Notes under the pieces: model-generated
What the model saw: only the letters and a program-made list of their open reading frames with translations
Database searches by the model: none
Told to the model about the DNA's origin: nothing
Source: Planctomycetaceae bacterium UBA4732
GTDB lineage: Bacteria > Planctomycetota > Planctomycetia > Gemmatales > Gemmataceae
NCBI GenBank assembly: GCA_002404095.1
Contig: DHJA01000197.1
Location: forward strand, 5,158-15,931
DNA: 10,774 nt
Direction of reading: 5' to 3'
Position numbers and translations under genes: made by a program
Part shown: piece by piece, positions 7,030 to 10,774 of the stretch
Layout of the letters: each line of letters starts with the position of its first letter
Position numbering within the stretch: the first letter of the stretch is position 1

Positions 7030-7033
7030 GAGG
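7028..7033 (+). promoter_or_regulatory. Strong ribosome binding site overlapping punA stop
   Basis: A full AGGAGG lies 5 bases before the ATG at 7039 and shares two bases with the TAG stop of the upstream gene. This fixes the start of the membrane protease gene and implies translational coupling or re-initiation between the two. Confidence 0.85.
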
Positions 7034-7038
7034 CGTAA

Positions 7039-7779
7039 ATGACAGAAAACTCGCCGCCGAAAGCCGACATGCCAACGGCCCTGGTTCTGGTCATCGCGGC
7101 GGTATTGCCAAGTATTATGGCGTGGTTATACTTCTTCGTTCTTGCCGGCAGCCACGGCTCTGACCCGTTTCGCCAAGGCGCCTACGGGGCAGGCAAGCTC
7201 GTGCAATTTGCGTTTCCTTTGGTGTTCGTCTGGTTTTGGGAACGCGGACGGCCTCGCCCCCGTTGGCCGGGAATGGCCGGCGTCGCGTTGGGTCTGGGCT
7301 TCGGGTTGGTCGTCGCCGCAGGCATCTTTGCGTTGTACTTTGGCTGGTTGCGCGATTCATCGGTGCTTGAGGGAACGCCGGTCCTGCTGCACCACATACT
7401 CGATAGCTTCGGGGTTGCCGGCGCCTCTAGTTACGTTGCGCTCGCGATCTTCTACGTCACGGCGCACTCGCTTTTCGAGGAGTATTACTATCGCTGGTTC
7501 GTTTTCGGCCGTATGCGCGCGTTCCTGCCCTTGTCAGCCGCAATAGGTCTGAGCAGCTTGGTCTTAATGGCCCATCACGTTATTCTTCTGGCCGCCTACC
7601 TACCTGGCCAATTCTGGAAGGCGGTTGTCCCTCTGTCATTGTGCGTCGCCATCGGTGCAGGCGTCTGGGCATGGTTGTACGCCCGAACGCAGTCGCTTTA
7701 TGCGCCGTGGCTGAGCCATGCGATCGTGGACGCCGCGCTGTTCGCGATCGGTTGGGATCTGCTCCGGCGCGGCGGATGA
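7039..7779 (+). CDS. CPBP-family intramembrane metalloprotease
   Basis: This 246-residue polytopic membrane protein belongs to the CPBP (CAAX protease and bacteriocin-processing, Rce1-like) family. Hydrophobic segments lie at about 13-35, 52-67, 78-101, 130-145, 163-185, 194-216 and 223-238. The glutamate motif EEYYYR (147-152, EExxxR) is followed by a histidine pair H179-H180 within a membrane helix (second motif) and SHAIVD (226-231, HxxxD, third motif). These are the expected catalytic and metal-site residues, so the enzyme is probably active. Family members cleave prenylated or other membrane peptides, or act in bacteriocin maturation and self-immunity; the bacterial substrate here is unknown. 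The start is set by AGGAGG 5 bases upstream. Its tight linkage to the purine phosphorylase gene gives no obvious functional hint. The TGA stop directly touches the stop of the convergent FHA gene. Confidence 0.87.
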   Translation: MTENSPPKADMPTALVLVIAAVLPSIMAWLYFFVLAGSHGSDPFRQGAYGAGKLVQFAFPLVFVWFWERGRPRPRWPGMAGVALGLGFGLVVAAGIFALYFGWLRDSSVLEGTPVLLHHILDSFGVAGASSYVALAIFYVTAHSLFEEYYYRWFVFGRMRAFLPLSAAIGLSSLVLMAHHVILLAAYLPGQFWKAVVPLSLCVAIGAGVWAWLYARTQSLYAPWLSHAIVDAALFAIGWDLLRRGG

Positions 7780-8229
7780 CTAATCCTCATCCGCCAACAG
7801 GAAGTCGGCCGCGTCCACGCTCGAACCGGGCCGGCGTTTCTTATCGCGGCGCGGACTCTCCAAGCCCGCTTTTTCCAGAAGCGATTGGCCCATGATGTCC
7901 ACATCGTCTTCCTCCAAGACGCTCTGGCCGGTCGGCATGTCGTAGTCGATGGTGTACTTACGTTTGCCGATGGTCAATTCGTCGTGGGGATGCAGCACTT
8001 TCTCCTGGACGCGGGCGCCGTTGACCTTGATCCCATTGGTGCTGTTCAGGTCGCGGACGTACCAATAGCCGTTGCGGAAGTTCAGCTGACAGTGCAGACC
8101 GGAAATGTTGGGGAAGCGCATGCAGACGTCGCACGACTCGCGGCGCCCCACGGTCAATTCCTCACGGATGAGTGGGATTGGGTCGCCGCCGCCCAGCGGC
8201 GAAAGCTCTCCGTTAACTTTGTTTTGCAT
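7780..8229 (-). CDS. FHA-domain protein
   Basis: This 149-residue soluble protein carries one forkhead-associated domain, a phosphothreonine-peptide recognition module, at about residues 24-95. The diagnostic positions are present: G28-R29 (VGRR), S43 and H46 (ISGLH), N65-G66 (NSTNG) and N70-G71 (VNG). The fold is therefore complete and should bind phosphothreonine. The C-terminal 54 residues are charged and probably disordered (DDVD, RRDKKRR, ending LLADED). There is no kinase or membrane segment, so it likely acts as an adaptor to a Ser/Thr kinase encoded elsewhere; that is inference from family knowledge. The ATG at 8229 is preferred: the longer version from 8361 adds 44 residues that resemble no domain and would start upstream of the predicted promoter. 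The Shine-Dalgarno is weak. Confidence 0.87.
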   Translation of the reverse strand: MQNKVNGELSPLGGGDPIPLIREELTVGRRESCDVCMRFPNISGLHCQLNFRNGYWYVRDLNSTNGIKVNGARVQEKVLHPHDELTIGKRKYTIDYDMPTGQSVLEEDDVDIMGQSLLEKAGLESPRRDKKRRPGSSVDAADFLLADED

Positions 8230-8277
8230 GGTTCTTGCCCCGGGTGAGGATTGGCAACCGTATCGCAACCTCCTTCC

Positions 8278-8305
8278 ATTATAAATCGTCAATGCCTTGT
8301 GGGAA
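8278..8305 (-). promoter_or_regulatory. Possible promoter of FHA gene
   Basis: A perfect TATAAT on the minus strand (8278-8283) is preceded by TTCCCA (8300-8305, 4 of 6 to the -35 consensus) with a 16-base spacer. The resulting leader of roughly 40 bases before the ATG at 8229 supports the shorter FHA start. Confidence 0.45.
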
Positions 8306-8351
8306 GAGAAAAAAAGCCGCGGGATGACGGTTTCCATTGCCGTGCGCTCGT

Positions 8352-8368
8352 GGACGGTCATACCGTCC
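8352..8368. repeat. Short hairpin downstream of DAO-type gene
   Basis: A perfect 7-bp inverted repeat (GGACGGT, 8352-8358, with 8362-8368) around a 3-base loop lies about 38 bases after the stop of the DAO-type gene, read on the minus strand. No T-run follows, so it is at best a weak termination or mRNA 3'-end signal. Confidence 0.35.
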
Positions 8369-8405
8369 GATTCATTCGATTATCCCGATTTCGGCGGGCG
8401 CGACT

Positions 8406-9188
8406 TCATCGCAATTCCTTTTCCACTAAACGCCGGGCGTAGGAGGCTCCGAGGATCGTCCCCATCTTCCTACCTCCGGTCGCCAGCCACGTGCGGCTTG
8501 CGAGCTTGTGGAACAGCGGCCCTCCCGGTGTGTAGGGGCGATAACCACAATAGCGCTCGATTGGGTTCGTCAGTCCCATCTCAGCCGCCCGGTTCAGAGT
8601 CTGCTGGTCATGTTCCTGAGTGTATTCGCGCTCGGCGGCGCCGTCGCTGAAATACGTGGTTCCCGGATCGCGGACGAAAGCGACGGCCTGACGCGAACGC
8701 GTGAGCTGGCGCGTCCGGCCCTCTCGTTCGCCTTGAAAGGCAAAGGAAGCGCCGGCTTTTCCGTAAACGCCTATGCCGGCGAGAAATTGCTCGCACCAAA
8801 CACCGGCGGCAACGTACACCCAACCCTCGTGGCGTCTGCCTCCGGCCTCAATCCAACCGTCGCCAACCGACGTAACCAACTCTCGAATGGGGGACGGCTC
8901 CAGAATAAGCCGGGGGGGAACGAATAACAGCGACTCGCGGCTGTCGTCGTCGCGTCTCAGGGAAATCTGGCCCACTCCATACAGCAGATCTAGCACGGGG
9001 AGGGCGTAGTGGAAATGTTCGCACAGTTTCTTACCCGCCCATTCCTCCTTGAACAAGCCGGCGGAGGCGGGAGAGGCGGCGCCGGTCATGGCCGCATCGA
9101 AAACCAACGCTTCAATGCCGTTGCGACGAGCGTAAGCGGCGGCCTGGGAGCCGAATAGACCCCCGCCGACGATCAGCAGGGTGGGCAT
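8406..9188 (-). CDS. Short DAO-type FAD-dependent oxidoreductase
   Basis: This 260-residue protein resembles the D-amino-acid oxidase/glycine oxidase superfamily. A dinucleotide-binding motif opens it (LLIVGGGLFGSQAA, residues 4-17, GxGxxG), with an acidic strand end VFDAA at about 29-33. The C-terminal signature is also present: GYRPYTPGG (215-223), then a conserved ATGGRKMGTIL strand-helix (236-246) that contacts the flavin. Typical DAO members have about 370 residues; here the central substrate-binding part is reduced by about a hundred. No frameshift is seen, so this may be a compact subfamily rather than a broken gene. The ATG at 9188 places the first beta strand at residue 3; an in-frame ATG at 9215 adds nine residues and cannot be excluded, as neither has a strong Shine-Dalgarno. 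The gene stands alone, preceded by a long palindrome. Substrate unknown. Confidence 0.75.
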   Translation of the reverse strand: MPTLLIVGGGLFGSQAAAYARRNGIEALVFDAAMTGAASPASAGLFKEEWAGKKLCEHFHYALPVLDLLYGVGQISLRRDDDSRESLLFVPPRLILEPSPIRELVTSVGDGWIEAGGRRHEGWVYVAAGVWCEQFLAGIGVYGKAGASFAFQGEREGRTRQLTRSRQAVAFVRDPGTTYFSDGAAEREYTQEHDQQTLNRAAEMGLTNPIERYCGYRPYTPGGPLFHKLASRTWLATGGRKMGTILGASYARRLVEKELR

Positions 9189-9235
9189 CAATTGCTCACT
9201 TTTGACGATGTGCATGGCATGAGGTGAATTGTAAC

Positions 9236-9300
9236 CGTTTAGCCGCGACCCGAAGGGGAGCGCTCTATCAGAGCGCTCCCCTTCGGGTCGCGGCTAAACG
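9236..9300. repeat. Perfect 31-bp palindrome with 3-base loop
   Basis: Positions 9236-9266 are the exact reverse complement of 9270-9300, separated by ATC. The structure starts 8 bases after the stop of the secreted-protein gene at 9309 (minus strand) and ends about 20 bases before the alternative start of the DAO-type gene. Neither side has a T-run, so it is not a classic intrinsic terminator, but as RNA it would form an extremely stable hairpin that could stop or protect transcripts from either direction. A REP-like dispersed palindromic element is the most likely nature. Confidence 0.9.
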
Positions 9301-9308
9301 CAATCTTT

Positions 9309-9653
9309 TCAGCGGCCCCAGTAGTTCGGCGTCGCCCCGCCGTAACCTGCGGGCTGGAAGTTGCCGGCCGCCGGCGCGCCGTAAGCCGCGCCGTTCTGCG
9401 GCGGCAGCCCCATCGGCGACGGCCAGTACGGATAACCCGTCGGTGCCGGCGTCTGGAAGTGGGCTTCTAACGGCCAGTACAAGTACCACGGCCCCAGTTG
9501 GCCAACGGAGTAATCGCCGGGGCCGGTCACTTTGAAATGGAAATCGACGCGGGCGTCCACGCGCTGCGGGAACCAGCAGCCGCAACCGTCGGCGCGGGCG
9601 GAGACGGCGAACAGCGGCAGCGCCAGCAGCGCGGCGAAGTACAGTTTTTTCAT
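9309..9653 (-). CDS. Small secreted Gly/Pro/Tyr-rich protein
   Basis: I do not recognise a family. The 114-residue product has a clear signal peptide (MKKLYF, hydrophobic 6-18, cleavage probably after ARA at 21). The mature protein starts DGCGCWFPQ, continues with a short charged stretch (RVDARVDFHFKV), then becomes rich in Pro, Gly, Tyr and Trp, and ends in NYWGR. The ATG at 9653 is chosen over 9728 because it gives the signal peptide and follows AGAGG by 7 bases. It is similar in plan and C-terminal ending to the neighbouring secreted protein (9952-10386), suggesting distant paralogy. The three Cys-Gly-rich residues near the mature N-terminus could form a disulfide. A cell-surface or envelope structural role is a guess. 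Confidence 0.7.
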   Translation of the reverse strand: MKKLYFAALLALPLFAVSARADGCGCWFPQRVDARVDFHFKVTGPGDYSVGQLGPWYLYWPLEAHFQTPAPTGYPYWPSPMGLPPQNGAAYGAPAAGNFQPAGYGGATPNYWGR

Positions 9654-9830
9654 GGGGTAGCCTCTGGCGGGATGGATTAAGCGGATGGCTTGCGCCGGCA
9701 CTCCGACGCGAGGGGAACGCTTTAACATTCCCTCAAATATACCGCTCGTCCAATCGAAAGAGCTTGGGCCGGCTTCTTCACCGCCGATGTGGCCGCGCCG
9801 GCCGGTGAATCCCCTCTAGCCGTGTTTGCC

Positions 9831-9874
9831 GTCAAAGAAACGACGCCCCCGGCGTAAGAAACGCCGAGGGCGCC
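9831..9874 (-). terminator. Intrinsic terminator after the upstream secreted-protein gene
   Basis: On the minus strand a 14-bp stem (9861-9874 with 9842-9855, two imperfect positions) with a 5-base loop is followed by the T-rich stretch GTTTCTTTG. It lies about 77 bases after the stop of the gene at 9952-10386 and would separate it from the secreted-protein gene starting at 9653. Confidence 0.6.
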
Positions 9875-9951
9875 TGGCGGAACGAGTCGGGTAAGGACCG
9901 CCGTCCCCTGTCGATCAGGCAGGCAATCCTCCCCCGGCCGCATTTCCGCGC

Positions 9952-10386
9952 TTAACGGCCATACCAGTAGCTCGGGGCTTGGTAGTAGCCGTAGTTGTAC
10001 CCGTAGCCGTACCCGGAACCATAGGACGGATAAGAAAAGCCGGCCGGATAGGAATAGCCGGCGTTCTGAACGCCCGTCGCGGCCGCGGGGGCGGCAACCG
10101 GAGTCGCCTGGGGAACCGCATACGGGGCGGCATACGGAGCGGCGGCGCCGTAATAGCCGCCGTAGCCGCAGCCCGAATAGGCGCTGACGTCGGGGCTATA
10201 GCCGTAGCCGCCGCCGCAGCACGGCGAACAGCACGGCTGGCGGTTCCAGCTGCCGCTAATGCTAAAACCGATGCTCAGGTTGAATTCGCCGCTGCTGCCG
10301 CAGCCCCAGGCCGAAGCCTTTTGTTGCGAGAGGGCCGTCAGGGACAGGGCCGCCGCCAACATCCCCGCGATCGCCAATTTCTTCAT
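9952..10386 (-). CDS. Small secreted Gly/Tyr-rich, Cys-containing protein
   Basis: No known family is recognised. The 144-residue product has a signal peptide (MKKLAIAGMLAAALSL, cleavage probably after ASA at 26). The mature N-terminus WGCGSSGEFNLSIGFSISGSW looks like a short beta segment. It is followed by a double-Cys cluster (C52-C53 and C56-C57, CCSPCCGGG), then about 85 residues dominated by Tyr, Gly, Ala and Pro, ending in YQAPSYWYGR. The Tyr/Gly-rich composition recalls structural or adhesive surface proteins, and the paired cysteines suggest disulfide cross-linking or metal binding; both are guesses from composition. The ATG at 10386 follows CGAGG with about 8 bases spacing. Signal peptide, Gly-Cys-Gly at the mature start, and the Tyr-Trp-(Tyr)-Gly-Arg end are shared with the gene at 9309-9653. 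An intrinsic terminator follows. Confidence 0.72.
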   Translation of the reverse strand: MKKLAIAGMLAAALSLTALSQQKASAWGCGSSGEFNLSIGFSISGSWNRQPCCSPCCGGGYGYSPDVSAYSGCGYGGYYGAAAPYAAPYAVPQATPVAAPAAATGVQNAGYSYPAGFSYPSYGSGYGYGYNYGYYQAPSYWYGR

Positions 10387-10727
10387 GGGTCATACCTCGT
10401 TCCGCTCTTACCGAGTCGGGCCGTCTCTCCGCGAGAACGGCGGCCGCCCGGATGAGAAAGCATTACCGCCGATAAGCTGTGCCGCCAGGGAAAAGTAAGC
10501 AGGTGGAAACGGTGATTCCGGCCTTTCGACCTATTCCATGGCAACCGTGACGCGATAGGAGAATCCCGCGCTTTCGCATCAAGTCGCAACGAGGTCGTTT
10601 TCGGCCGACCCGGACGCTCCGGCGCAATCGCTCTCGGAATGAAGAGAAAGAGCGGCCGGCGCGAAGATTCCACTAGACGGAGCATGGCGCGGCCGTTCTC
10701 TTCCGCAGGGTTTGCCGGATAAGTGTA
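10387..10727. other. Intergenic region without a supported gene
   Basis: This stretch upstream of the minus-strand secreted-protein gene must carry its promoter, but I could not pick a convincing -35/-10 pair. The minus-strand open frame covering 10383-10685 is Arg/Ser/Pro-rich, matches no family pattern and runs into the start of the gene below, so it is not called. No RNA gene or repeat is evident here. Confidence 0.5.
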
Positions 10728-10774
10728 GGGCGCCCGCTCCGCGGGCGCCTTGATGGTGGGGCGCCCGCTCCGCG
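10728..10774. repeat. Start of a 31-bp-period palindromic repeat
   Basis: A perfect 9-bp inverted repeat with a 3-base loop (10729-10749) is followed, 31 bases later, by a second copy of its first 16 bases (10728-10743 equal to 10759-10774) cut by the window end. The unit is a 21-base palindrome plus a 10-base spacer. It fits a REP-type or tandem palindromic array that continues off the right edge. Confidence 0.7.

Noticed and set aside
7039..7779. CPBP protease as part of a bacteriocin cluster
   Set aside because: No leader peptide, transporter or modification gene is adjacent; neighbours are purine salvage and an FHA protein.
10383..10685. Minus-strand 100-codon frame upstream of the secreted-protein gene
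   Set aside because: Low-complexity Arg/Ser/Pro composition, no ribosome binding site or domain, and overlap with the start of the real gene.
10728..10774. Could the terminal repeats be a CRISPR array?
   Set aside because: The repeat is a strong palindrome with only a 10-base spacer; CRISPR spacers are near 30 bases or more and no cas gene is present.

Overview
The window looks like a chromosomal stretch from a GC-rich bacterium, most likely a planctomycete (Planctomycetota). The pointers are a membrane-anchored FG-GAP/VCBS propeller protein with a c-type haem motif, small secreted Gly/Tyr-rich proteins, many long GC-rich intergenic palindromes, and tRNA genes without an encoded CCA end. The phylum is an inference from gene style; no phylogenetic marker was compared.

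Layout. Positions 1-127 hold interleaved inverted repeats. On the minus strand, 128-1425 reads as a signalling unit: a secreted tandem PepSY-like protein (922-1425) followed by an OmpR/PhoB-type response regulator (128-814). A stem-loop lies between them, and any partner histidine kinase would lie off the left edge. A plus-strand tRNA-Val(GAC) with its own promoter and a strong terminator (1605-1756) precedes the haem/FG-GAP protein (1809-3353). Convergent to that is a minus-strand lipid-type operon, 5735 down to 3464: a cyclopropane-fatty-acid-synthase-family methyltransferase, then a geranylgeranyl-reductase-family flavoprotein 16 bases downstream. A minus-strand tRNA-Arg(CCG) with a good promoter lies at 5913-5986.

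From 6208 a plus-strand pair encodes a purine nucleoside phosphorylase and a CPBP (CAAX-type) membrane protease whose ribosome binding site overlaps the phosphorylase stop codon. The protease stop abuts the stop of a minus-strand FHA-domain protein (7780-8229) with no bases between. Further right, all on the minus strand, are a short DAO-type FAD oxidoreductase (8406-9188), a perfect 31-bp palindrome (9236-9300), and two small exported Gly/Tyr-rich proteins (9309-9653 and 9952-10386) that share a C-terminal Tyr-Trp...Gly-Arg ending. The window closes on the start of a 31-bp-period palindromic repeat array.

I see no mobile element, CRISPR array, phage gene or recognised defence system. The best leads are a tRNA-Val with C instead of the near-universal U33, a purine phosphorylase carrying Asp where the family has the base-recognising Asn, a two-gene methyltransferase plus flavin-reductase lipid cassette, and the paired secreted YW(Y)GR-tail proteins.
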